Assembly (NCBI GenBank): GCA_964636575.1
Contig: CAZWSE010000060.1
Span: 1 to 21,164 of the forward strand
From: CAZWSE01 sp964636575
Lineage (GTDB): Bacteria; Pseudomonadota; Alphaproteobacteria; Rhodobacterales; Rhodobacteraceae
Length of the DNA: 21,164 bases
Reading direction: 5' to 3'
Of the stretch, positions 7,595 through 14,476 are shown piece by piece. Below the pieces are notes generated by a model. That model was given only the letters and a program-made list of their open reading frames with translations, was not told the origin of the DNA and did not search any database. Both the position numbers and the translations under genes were made by a program. Every line of letters starts with the position of its first letter. The first letter of the stretch is position 1.

Positions 7595-7810
7595 GCCCGA
7601 TTGGGACGTCCCCTCCCTGCCCGTTCTCGCGCGTAAAGCTGCCGAAATACTGATGCAAAAACGTGCACATTGGCCCGAAAAAACTTACACTGTTCTTGAT
7701 TACGGTCACAATCTTGCCCAATTCGGCTCATAAACCCTTAAGCAACGCGTGATAAGCGCGAGAGAGCATTGACCAAAACGGTCAGTTAACAGGCAGGCAC
7801 CGGGGCACAC
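7595..7810 (+). promoter_or_regulatory. 216-base intergenic region before the capsule cluster, with dyad TGACC-N5-GGTCA
   Basis: No gene is visible here. It should hold the promoter of the kpsT-kpsE-kdsA-pmm cluster, but no convincing -35/-10 pair can be picked by eye. Two short symmetric elements are present. GGGACGTCCC (7603-7612) lies just after the thioesterase stop. The dyad TGACC-AAAAC-GGTCA (7770-7784) ends 26 bases before the KpsT start and overlaps a TTGACC hexamer; it is a reasonable operator candidate. The ribosome site for KpsT is weak (CACCGGGG about 10 bases upstream). Confidence 0.35.
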
Positions 7811-8470
7811 ATGCTTGAGTTTGAAAACGTCAGCAAGTCCTTTTGGACAGGCACACAGCGCAAGGTGATCCTTGACCGCGTGTCTTTCCGTGTGGAGCTT
7901 GGCCATTCACTTGGCATTCTGGCCCCGAACGGCACAGGCAAAACAACCCTGATCAATATGATGGCCGGTTTGGAAAAACCGGACGAAGGCGACATTCGCC
8001 GGATGTGCAAAATCTCGTTCCCGCTTGGATTTATGGGTGGCGTTGTCGGCAAAGTGTCGGCGATGGAGAATTCCCGCTACATTGCCCGCTTGTATGGCCT
8101 TGATCCCGATTATGTCGAAAGTTTCTGCCGCTGGCTGTGTAACCTTGGCGAATACTTCGATCAGCCGATTGGCACCTATTCCCAAGGTATGCGCGCGCGG
8201 TTTTCCTTTGCGCTGATGCTGGCGCTCGATTTTGACATGTACCTGATCGACGAAGGCATGCCGTCTACAACGGACGTCGAGTTTAACCGCAAGGCCGGTG
8301 AGATCCTGCAAGAACGCTTGCGCACCACCACAATTGTTATCGTCTCGCACCAAGCGCAGACGCTTGAGAAGTTCGCCCGCAGCGCCGCTGTGCTGATGGA
8401 TGGCAAACTTCATATGTTTAATACTCTGGAAGAGGCGAAGCAGCTTTATGACTACGAAACCCAAAGCTAG
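7811..8470 (+). CDS. kpsT: KpsT-like capsule polysaccharide ABC transporter ATPase (atypical)
   Basis: A 219-residue ATP-binding subunit of the KpsT/CtrD/BexA family, which powers export of Kdo-linked capsular polysaccharide across the inner membrane. Visible motifs are Walker A APNGTGKTT (38-46), signature YSQGM (123-127), Walker B MYLIDE (143-148) and H-loop SH (179-180). LGEYFDQPIGTYSQGMRAR matches the KpsT signature region. Compared with remembered E. coli KpsT, the first Walker A glycine is alanine. The FQG of the Q-loop reads VVG (78-80), so the catalytic-interface glutamine is replaced by valine, and the D-loop (EGMPSTTD) is altered. No KpsM permease gene adjoins it. Its 3' end overlaps the KpsE-like gene by 23 bases. 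It could be a working divergent KpsT or a regulatory paralogue. Confidence 0.85.
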   Translation: MLEFENVSKSFWTGTQRKVILDRVSFRVELGHSLGILAPNGTGKTTLINMMAGLEKPDEGDIRRMCKISFPLGFMGGVVGKVSAMENSRYIARLYGLDPDYVESFCRWLCNLGEYFDQPIGTYSQGMRARFSFALMLALDFDMYLIDEGMPSTTDVEFNRKAGEILQERLRTTTIVIVSHQAQTLEKFARSAAVLMDGKLHMFNTLEEAKQLYDYETQS

Positions 8471-10088
8471 AAAGTTTCGCATCCGCCGCACGGAACCTGC
8501 GGCTGCGAATAGCTCTGCCGCGCCTGCGAACATGCAAGAGCTGGGCTCCATCGCGCCTGCCAAACCGACCCCGAACACGCCCGGAACCGACATTGATGCG
8601 ATCCGGCGCGAAGGCCTGACCGGCCGCCAACTGCGGATGGCCCGCCGGATTGCTCAAAAGCACAACATGGCCCCGACATCGGACTTTGACGCGGTTAGAT
8701 TGCTGCGCGAACGCGGGATTGATCCGTTCCAACGCGCGAACATGCTTGAACTTGTCGTCCCCCAAGCGGGCGGCGAACAGCATGACGGTGGTGCTGGCGA
8801 TGTTTTTGCTGGCCTTCCAAAGCAAGATGGTGGCGCGGGCGCCGGTGCAGGTGCAAAACCCGAAGACGGGCGCGTTCAACTGCCCCAAACCACCCGAGAG
8901 ACCCCGAACCTGCCCGCGACAGATATGTCCCCTATGGAACGTCGCGCGCTTGAGATTACCGAAATCCAGAAAGACATCGCCAAACGCCGTCGCCGCAAAT
9001 TGGCGCTGCTGCTGACGCGGTTGTCCTTCTTTGTGGCCCTGCCGACCTTCCTTGCGGCATGGTATTTCTATGTGATTGCCACACCCATGTATTCAACCAA
9101 GTCTGAATTCGTCATCCTACAAGCCGACAATGCAGGCGGTGCAGGTCTTGGCGGACTGCTGTCCGGCACCCAGTTTGCCACCAGCCAGGACAGCATCGCG
9201 ATGCAGTCGTTCCTCGAATCCAAAGAGGCTATGCTACGCCTCGATGAAGACCTAAGCTTTAAGGATCACTTCAGTCAGGACGACATAGACGCTATCCAAC
9301 GCCTTGGTGACAATCCGACAAACGAAGAAGCCTACAAAACCTACAAGAAGAACATCAAAATCGGGTACGATCCGACCGAAGGTGTGATCCGAATGGAGGT
9401 CATCACAGCCGACCCACAGGTAGGCGCCGAATTTTCTACCAAACTGATCGAATACGCCCAAGACCGCGTGAACGGCCTGTCCCAGCAAAAGCGCGGCGAT
9501 CAAATGGCCGATGCTCAAGCCAGCTTTGAAGACGCAATGACCAAGCGCCGCGAAGCCCAACAGCAACTGGTTGAGTTGCAGCAAAAGGGCGCGATCCTTG
9601 ATCCTGAAGGCGTCATCGCCAGCTTGCGCAGCCAGATCAACAATGTCGAATTGCAACTGCAAGAAAAGACACTGCAACTGCAAGCCCTGCTTGATAACTC
9701 TCGCCCCAACCAATCCCGTGTGGACGGGGCGCGCGGCGATGTCCGCCGGTTGGAAGCATTGCTGGCCGAGTTGAACGACAAGATGACCAGCGCGTCTGAG
9801 GGCGAAAACTCTCTTGCGCAACTGTCGGGCCGTATCCAGATGGCGCAAAGCGATCTCGCCAGCCGTGATCTGATGTTGCAATCCGCGCTTCAGCAGATGG
9901 AACAAACCCGGCTAGAGGCCAACCGTCAGGTCCGCTACCTGACCACATCCGTCGAACCCGTGGCCGCGCAAGAGGCCAGCTACCCCCGCGCTTTTGAGAA
10001 TACCCTGTTGGCATTCCTCATCTTTGGGGGCATTTACCTGATGATCTCGCTCACCTCCTCTATTCTTCGCGAACAGGTAACAAGCTAG
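8448..10088 (+). CDS. kpsE: KpsE-like capsule export inner-membrane protein with extended N-terminus
   Basis: A 546-residue polysaccharide co-polymerase of the KpsE/CtrB/BexC class, expected to span the inner membrane and link the KpsT-KpsM exporter to the outer-membrane channel. The membrane segments are at about 187-210 and 518-538. Between them lie the periplasmic domain and a long coiled coil (about 355-495, rich in Q, L, E and A). The motif ASYPRAFENT just before the second segment is typical of the class. The start at 8448 gives 23 bases of overlap with kpsT. The unusual part is residues 1-185 ahead of the first membrane segment: a basic stretch (KPKARKFRIRR), a Pro/Ala region, a helical segment at 55-103 (LTGRQLRMARRIAQKHN, FDAVRLLRERGIDPF), and a Gly/Ala-rich linker (107-139). 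E. coli KpsE has only a short cytoplasmic tail. Two bases separate it from kdsA. Confidence 0.87.
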   Translation: MTTKPKARKFRIRRTEPAAANSSAAPANMQELGSIAPAKPTPNTPGTDIDAIRREGLTGRQLRMARRIAQKHNMAPTSDFDAVRLLRERGIDPFQRANMLELVVPQAGGEQHDGGAGDVFAGLPKQDGGAGAGAGAKPEDGRVQLPQTTRETPNLPATDMSPMERRALEITEIQKDIAKRRRRKLALLLTRLSFFVALPTFLAAWYFYVIATPMYSTKSEFVILQADNAGGAGLGGLLSGTQFATSQDSIAMQSFLESKEAMLRLDEDLSFKDHFSQDDIDAIQRLGDNPTNEEAYKTYKKNIKIGYDPTEGVIRMEVITADPQVGAEFSTKLIEYAQDRVNGLSQQKRGDQMADAQASFEDAMTKRREAQQQLVELQQKGAILDPEGVIASLRSQINNVELQLQEKTLQLQALLDNSRPNQSRVDGARGDVRRLEALLAELNDKMTSASEGENSLAQLSGRIQMAQSDLASRDLMLQSALQQMEQTRLEANRQVRYLTTSVEPVAAQEASYPRAFENTLLAFLIFGGIYLMISLTSSILREQVTS

Positions 10089-10090
10089 CC

Positions 10091-10924
10091 ATGAAACACG
10101 TCCCTGTCGGAAACTTGACTGTTGGCAACGACCAGCCGCTTACGATCATCGCAGGCCCTTGCCAACTTGAAAGCTTGGACCATGCCCAAATGATCGCAGG
10201 CGTCATGAAAGAGGCCTGTGACAAAGCCGGCGCCCAATACGTTTTCAAGTCGTCTTTCGACAAAGCCAACCGCACCTCCGTGGATGCCAAACGCGGGCTT
10301 GGGATCGACAAAGGGCTTGCCGTACTGGCCGAGGTTGGCAAATCAATGGGCGTGCCCGTCATTACCGACGTTCACAAAGAAGAACACTGCAAACCTGCGG
10401 CCGAAGCCGTCGATATTTTGCAAATTCCGGCCTATCTGTGCCGCCAGACAGACCTCTTGATCGCAGCCGGTGAAAGCGGTGCCGCAATCAACGTCAAGAA
10501 GGGTCAGTTTCTGGCCCCGTGGGATATGGAAAACGTCGCCTCCAAAATCGCAAGCACAGGTAACGAGCGCATCTTGCTGACCGAACGCGGCGCGTCGTTT
10601 GGGTACAACACGCTTGTCGCAGATATGCGGTCCCTGCCTCAGATGGCGCAAACGGGTTATCCGGTTGTGATGGACGCCACCCATTCGGTGCAACAGCCGG
10701 GCGGTCTTGGCGGATCATCCGGCGGTCAGCGTGAACTGGCCCCTGTGATGGCCCGTGCAGCCGCTGCAATCGGGGTTGCGGGCATCTTCATGGAAACCCA
10801 CCAAGACCCCGACACCGCCCCCTGCGACGGGCCCAACATGATCTATCTCAACGAAATGCCCGCCTTGGTGGAGCTGCTGATGCAGCTTGACACCTTGGCC
10901 AAATCCAACCCGATCACTTTGTAA
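10091..10924 (+). CDS. kdsA: KDO-8-phosphate synthase, metal-dependent type
   Basis: A 277-residue 3-deoxy-D-manno-octulosonate-8-phosphate synthase, joining phosphoenolpyruvate and arabinose-5-phosphate in the first dedicated step to Kdo. Motifs are IIAGPCQLES (19-28), FKSSFDKANRTS (52-63), KKGQFLAPWDMENV (136-149) and LLTERGASFGYN (162-173). Cys24, His198, Glu235 and Asp246 match, with a constant +13 offset, the metal ligands Cys11, His185, Glu222 and Asp233 of the Aquifex aeolicus enzyme. This is therefore the metal-dependent class, unlike E. coli KdsA, where asparagine replaces the cysteine. It starts 2 bases after the KpsE-like stop, so it is co-transcribed with capsule export genes. This suggests Kdo supply for a Kdo capsule linker as well as, or instead of, lipopolysaccharide. 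No other kdsA is visible in the window. Confidence 0.96.
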   Translation: MKHVPVGNLTVGNDQPLTIIAGPCQLESLDHAQMIAGVMKEACDKAGAQYVFKSSFDKANRTSVDAKRGLGIDKGLAVLAEVGKSMGVPVITDVHKEEHCKPAAEAVDILQIPAYLCRQTDLLIAAGESGAAINVKKGQFLAPWDMENVASKIASTGNERILLTERGASFGYNTLVADMRSLPQMAQTGYPVVMDATHSVQQPGGLGGSSGGQRELAPVMARAAAAIGVAGIFMETHQDPDTAPCDGPNMIYLNEMPALVELLMQLDTLAKSNPITL

Positions 10925-10942
10925 GAACAGAAAGCGTAACCC

Positions 10943-12439
10943 GTGACCAAACCAGCCTCGACAGTGACCCCAAACACTTGGGACTTCCTCAAATCGCCAA
11001 TGATCGCACCGACAGGTTTCCGTGAATACGACGCCCGCTGGCAGTATCCAGAAGCGATCAACCTGCCCGGAATGACCGCGTTGGGCATGGGGCTTGGCAC
11101 GCAGATGCATCGCCGCGGAATTGAGCCTGTGATTGCAGTCGGCAACGACTATCGCGACTATTCTTTGTCGATCAAAAACGCACTGATGTTGGGGCTGATG
11201 CAAGCCGGAATTAAAGTGCGCGACATCGGGCCAGCCCTGTCGCCGATGGCTTATTTCGCACAGTTCCATCTGGACGCACCTGCAGTCGCAATGGTCACGG
11301 CCAGCCACAATCCAAACGGCTGGACGGGTGTCAAAATGGGCTTTGAGCGCCCGCTGACCCACGGCCCTGATGAAATGTCCGAACTGCGCGACATCGTCCT
11401 GAACGGAGAAACCGAGGCCCGCGCAGGCGGTTCTTATGAATTCGTGGAAGGCGTGCGCGAAGCCTACCTTGATGATCTGGTCGGTGACTTCAAAATGACC
11501 CGCAAGCTGAAAGTCGTTTGCGCGACCGGTAACGGAACGGCCTCTGCCTTTGGGCCGGAGCTTTTTGAGCGGCTCGGCGTTGAAGTCGTCCCAAGCCACA
11601 ATGAGCTGGACTACACTTTTCCCCATTACAACCCGAACCCCGAAGCCATGGAAATGCTGCATGACATGTCAGACAGCGTGAAAGCCTCGGGTGCGGATTT
11701 CGCGCTCGGCTTCGACGGCGACGGCGATCGTTGCGGCGTGGTCGATAACGAAGGCGAAGAGATCTTTGCAGACAAAGTCGGGGTCATCATGGCCCGCGAT
11801 CTGGCAAAGCTATATCCCAACGCCACCTTTGTGGCTGATGTGAAATCCACCGGCCTTTTCGCGTCAGACCCCGAATTGCAAAAGCACGGGGTCAAAGCGG
11901 ACTACTGGAAAACCGGTCACAGCCACATGAAACGGCGGGTCAAAGAAATCGGCGCGCTGGCAGGGTTTGAAAAGTCAGGGCACTATTTCTTGGCCGAACC
12001 TATCGGGCGCGGCTACGATTGCGGCATGCGGGTGGCCGTTGAAATCTGCAAACTGATGGATCGGAACCCGGATATGTCGATGGCGGATCTGCGCAAAGCG
12101 CTGCCCACAACTTATGCCACCCCAACAATGTCGCCCTATTGCTCGGATTTGGAAAAGTACGACACGCTGGACCGGTTGGTCGGAAAGCTGGTCGAAAAGC
12201 ACAAAGCCGGTGACACCATCGGCGGACGCGCCATCAAAGAGGTCGTCACCGTCAACGGCGCGCGGGTGATCCTCGACAACGGTGGATGGGGTCTGGTGCG
12301 GGCCTCAAGCAACACACCCAACCTGGTTGTCGTCTGCGAAAGCCCCGAATCCGACGCCGAAATGCGCGCGATCTTTAAAGACATCGATGACGTTATCCGC
12401 ACAGAACCCTCGGTCGGGGATTACGACCAAACGATCTAA
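10943..12439 (+). CDS. Phosphomannomutase/phosphoglucomutase
   Basis: A 498-residue alpha-D-phosphohexomutase of the ManB/AlgC family, interconverting hexose 6-phosphate and 1-phosphate through a phosphoserine. Motifs in order are the N-terminal FREYDARW (26-33), phosphoserine loop TASHNPNGWTGVKMGF (119-134, Ser121), metal loop FDGDGDR (257-263), sugar-specificity loop FEKSGHYF (342-349), and phosphate-binding RASSNTPNL near the C-terminus. The start codon is GTG; no better start lies nearby and the ribosome site is weak. It follows kdsA by 18 bases and ends the plus-strand cluster, so it likely supplies mannose-1-P or glucose-1-P for sugar nucleotides of the surface polysaccharide. The EKSGH form does not decide between mannose and glucose preference, so dual activity is possible. 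Convergent with the AsmA gene. Confidence 0.92.
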   Translation: MTKPASTVTPNTWDFLKSPMIAPTGFREYDARWQYPEAINLPGMTALGMGLGTQMHRRGIEPVIAVGNDYRDYSLSIKNALMLGLMQAGIKVRDIGPALSPMAYFAQFHLDAPAVAMVTASHNPNGWTGVKMGFERPLTHGPDEMSELRDIVLNGETEARAGGSYEFVEGVREAYLDDLVGDFKMTRKLKVVCATGNGTASAFGPELFERLGVEVVPSHNELDYTFPHYNPNPEAMEMLHDMSDSVKASGADFALGFDGDGDRCGVVDNEGEEIFADKVGVIMARDLAKLYPNATFVADVKSTGLFASDPELQKHGVKADYWKTGHSHMKRRVKEIGALAGFEKSGHYFLAEPIGRGYDCGMRVAVEICKLMDRNPDMSMADLRKALPTTYATPTMSPYCSDLEKYDTLDRLVGKLVEKHKAGDTIGGRAIKEVVTVNGARVILDNGGWGLVRASSNTPNLVVVCESPESDAEMRAIFKDIDDVIRTEPSVGDYDQTI

Positions 12440-12440
12440 G

Positions 12441-12486
12441 TTCTTCTTGGGTCCAATACCTCCGCCGGAGGCAAAATGAAAAATAT
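12441..12486. repeat. Intergenic palindrome-containing element (CCTCCGCCGGAGG)
   Basis: Between two convergent genes, the near-perfect palindrome CCTCCG-C-CGGAGG (12459-12471) sits between a TTCTTCTTGG flank (12441-12450) and an A/T-rich flank (AAAATGAAAAAT, 12473-12484). From memory, elements of this kind recur between genes in many Rhodobacterales genomes. Only one copy is in this window, so repetitiveness is not shown here. Confidence 0.4.
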
Positions 12487-12508
12487 CGTGGCGGGCGACC
12501 AGCCCGCC
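12473..12508 (-). terminator. Intrinsic terminator for the AsmA-family gene
   Basis: On the minus strand the stem GGCGGGC (12508-12502), loop TGGTC, stem GCCCGCC (12496-12490) is followed by the T-rich run ACGATATTTTTCATTTT. The stem begins 4 bases beyond the AsmA stop codon. On the plus strand no T-run follows, so it is best read as serving the minus-strand gene, though the hairpin may also slow transcripts from the mutase gene. Confidence 0.65.
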
Positions 12509-12511
12509 GCA

Positions 12512-14416
12512 TCAGTCAAACAGGCTGCGCAATCCGCGTTTAAGTTCGTCCTCGACCTTGTCTTTGACCGCATCTTCAACAGACTGACCTTCCTCAGCCG
12601 TTACCCCAAGCTCTTCCTGTAGCTTTTGGCTAACTTGATCCTTCACCTGCTGCTCAACGCGTTCTTTTTCTTCGGCAAAGTTCAAGTCAATCGCAGCCTT
12701 CAGATCGGGGCGGATAGATGGATCAGCCCAAGGCCCGACGATCCGAACGGGTATGGCAATGCCCTCGCCGCTGTTGGCGCGCAGTGCGGTCGGAGTGAAC
12801 ACATAATCAATCGTGCGCGCGCCGATCCCAATCTGGCCAGCCCCCTTCGCCTGATAGTTTGGCAATAGCATCAAAAGATCATCGTTGCGCAAAACGCCGT
12901 TCTCGATGTTGAACTTCGCCCCCAAGCTATCAAAGACCGTCGTCCCGCCCCCCGCACCTGTTTTCATCAGCGCATCCAGATTGATGCCACGAATGGTGCC
13001 TTGGTCCAGCTTGATCGCTCCTTGCCCAGACAGACTGTTCATCAAATCCTGCTGCGACGCGCCTGAGGCCAGAAAAGACACCTCAGCCGCCATCGGGCCG
13101 GACAGACGATCAATATCCGCCAGTGCCGCCAACATGGGCTGCAATGCCATGCTCTGTGCAAAAAGTTTGCCGCCCACAGACAAGCCGTTGCGATTGTTCA
13201 TTACGAATTCACCCGTCAGAACACCTTCAAACACCTGCACCTCGCGCAGTTCAAACACTGCACGTGATCGGTCCAGCTTCAATACCGCTCGGGTTTTCCC
13301 AAGCTGAAAATCCCCCAGATCAACCCCGTCCGCGACAAAGGACACATCCCCATTGAACGCCGCGAGACCGCTGGCATCTATCGGCGCAGTGGACCATCCA
13401 GCCTCACTTTGGCCGGCGTCTTCGCCGCCCCCCGTCAACGCAGCCAGTGACACCTGCCCACCCGCAATCTGAGCATTCACCTGCGGCGTCGAACCAAGCT
13501 GCACGTCAGCCGCAATCGACAGGCTGTTGCCGGAAAAAGACAAGGCTCCGTTGCGCAGCGCCAATCTTTGGTCAGCCGTCAGGGTTGTATCCCCGGTAAA
13601 GCTCACGCTTTGGCCCATCCCGTCTGGTAGTCCAACCTCTCCCAACCCCAAGGCCGCAAAAAATGCTGAAACCTTGTCCAAAGAGACTTCGGTTTTGCCC
13701 GCGATCTCGGCTGCCATGCTGGCGCGTCCAGCAAAGGAAACAGAGCCGCCTAAAGTGCTGACAGAGGCCTGAACAGGTTGCACTTGCCCTTTCAGAAAAC
13801 CCGCAAACTGGTCAATCACCGCGCTGACTTCGACTTCGGAATTTGCAGGCGACAGCTTTAGGTCAATCTCGGCCGCGCCATTCGGGTCAGGCCAGCGCAA
13901 CGTCAGATCGACGTCTTTGATCGCCGTCTCTGTCCCATCCGCTTCGTACAGCACCGTCGCATCCGAAACACTCAGCAAATCGAGCGTAATCGGACGGCTT
14001 TCCGCATCCGAAGACGCCTCAGACGTTGATCCTGCTTCCCCAAATTCCCAATTGCCGACCCCCTGCGCATCACGCGACAACCTTACAATAGGCGCATCCG
14101 CTTCTATGGCGGTCACCCGCAGCGGTCCTCCAAAAAGGCTGGTCGCATCGACCCCAATGGCTGCCGATTTCGCCTCAAACATCGGAGGGGCGTCCGCGTT
14201 GGTATTTCCAAATGTCACAGGCCCCGTTTTGACCCCAACGACCGGCCACAGGGTGACGTTCACATCACCAGTGATGCTCAAGTCCCGCCCCGTTTGCGCT
14301 TTGACCTGAGTTTCCGCGATCCGCGCGATCCTGTCCCCGGGCAGCATCAAAAGCGCGCCCACAAAGACAACCGCCAGCAAGACCAGCACTCCAATCAACC
14401 GAACAATCCAACGCAT
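12512..14416 (-). CDS. AsmA-family inner-membrane-anchored periplasmic protein
   Basis: A 634-residue AsmA-family protein. A single N-terminal membrane anchor (about 4-27, IVRLIGVLVLLAVVFVGALL) is followed by the AsmA N-terminal pattern LPGDRIARIAETQVKAQTGR and DLSITGDVNVTLWPVVGV, then repeated beta-rich segments. The family C-terminal part is visible (MAAEVSFLASG, LDQGTIRGINLDALM, GAGQIGIGARTIDYVFTP). The last ~60 residues are highly charged and probably helical (EEKERVEQQVKDQVSQKLQE). Family knowledge places AsmA-like proteins in the envelope, with proposed roles in phospholipid transport or outer-membrane assembly; no function is proven for this one. The ATG at 14416 is chosen over a GTG one codon upstream because AAGGG lies 7 bases before it. 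It is divergent from rimO with only 60 bases between starts. Confidence 0.88.
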   Translation of the reverse strand: MRWIVRLIGVLVLLAVVFVGALLMLPGDRIARIAETQVKAQTGRDLSITGDVNVTLWPVVGVKTGPVTFGNTNADAPPMFEAKSAAIGVDATSLFGGPLRVTAIEADAPIVRLSRDAQGVGNWEFGEAGSTSEASSDAESRPITLDLLSVSDATVLYEADGTETAIKDVDLTLRWPDPNGAAEIDLKLSPANSEVEVSAVIDQFAGFLKGQVQPVQASVSTLGGSVSFAGRASMAAEIAGKTEVSLDKVSAFFAALGLGEVGLPDGMGQSVSFTGDTTLTADQRLALRNGALSFSGNSLSIAADVQLGSTPQVNAQIAGGQVSLAALTGGGEDAGQSEAGWSTAPIDASGLAAFNGDVSFVADGVDLGDFQLGKTRAVLKLDRSRAVFELREVQVFEGVLTGEFVMNNRNGLSVGGKLFAQSMALQPMLAALADIDRLSGPMAAEVSFLASGASQQDLMNSLSGQGAIKLDQGTIRGINLDALMKTGAGGGTTVFDSLGAKFNIENGVLRNDDLLMLLPNYQAKGAGQIGIGARTIDYVFTPTALRANSGEGIAIPVRIVGPWADPSIRPDLKAAIDLNFAEEKERVEQQVKDQVSQKLQEELGVTAEEGQSVEDAVKDKVEDELKRGLRSLFD

Positions 14417-14441
14417 CACTTCACCCTTTAATCAAAGCCCT

Positions 14442-14469
14442 TTGCGGGCCTGCTTTGGTGCAGTATAGC
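14442..14469 (+). promoter_or_regulatory. Putative rimO promoter, leaderless start
   Basis: TTGCGG (14442-14447), 16-base spacer, TATAGC (14464-14469). The predicted transcription start, 6-7 bases after the -10, falls at 14475-14476, essentially at the rimO ATG (14477). No Shine-Dalgarno sequence precedes the ATG, which agrees with a leaderless mRNA. On the minus strand the same bases read TATACT, so the divergent AsmA promoter may share this -10 region. Confidence 0.45.
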
Positions 14470-14476
14470 CCATAAC

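Noticed and set aside
9252..9905. 217-codon minus-strand open frame over the KpsE-like coiled coil
   Set aside because: Its apparent Leu/Gln-rich repeats are the mirror of the coiled-coil codons on the plus strand; no ribosome site or independent motif.
10715..11662. 315-codon open frame on the minus strand over kdsA and the mutase
   Set aside because: It lies opposite two genes with complete catalytic motifs; the translation is rich in His, Cys and Trp with no domain pattern, as expected for an antisense shadow of GC-rich coding DNA.
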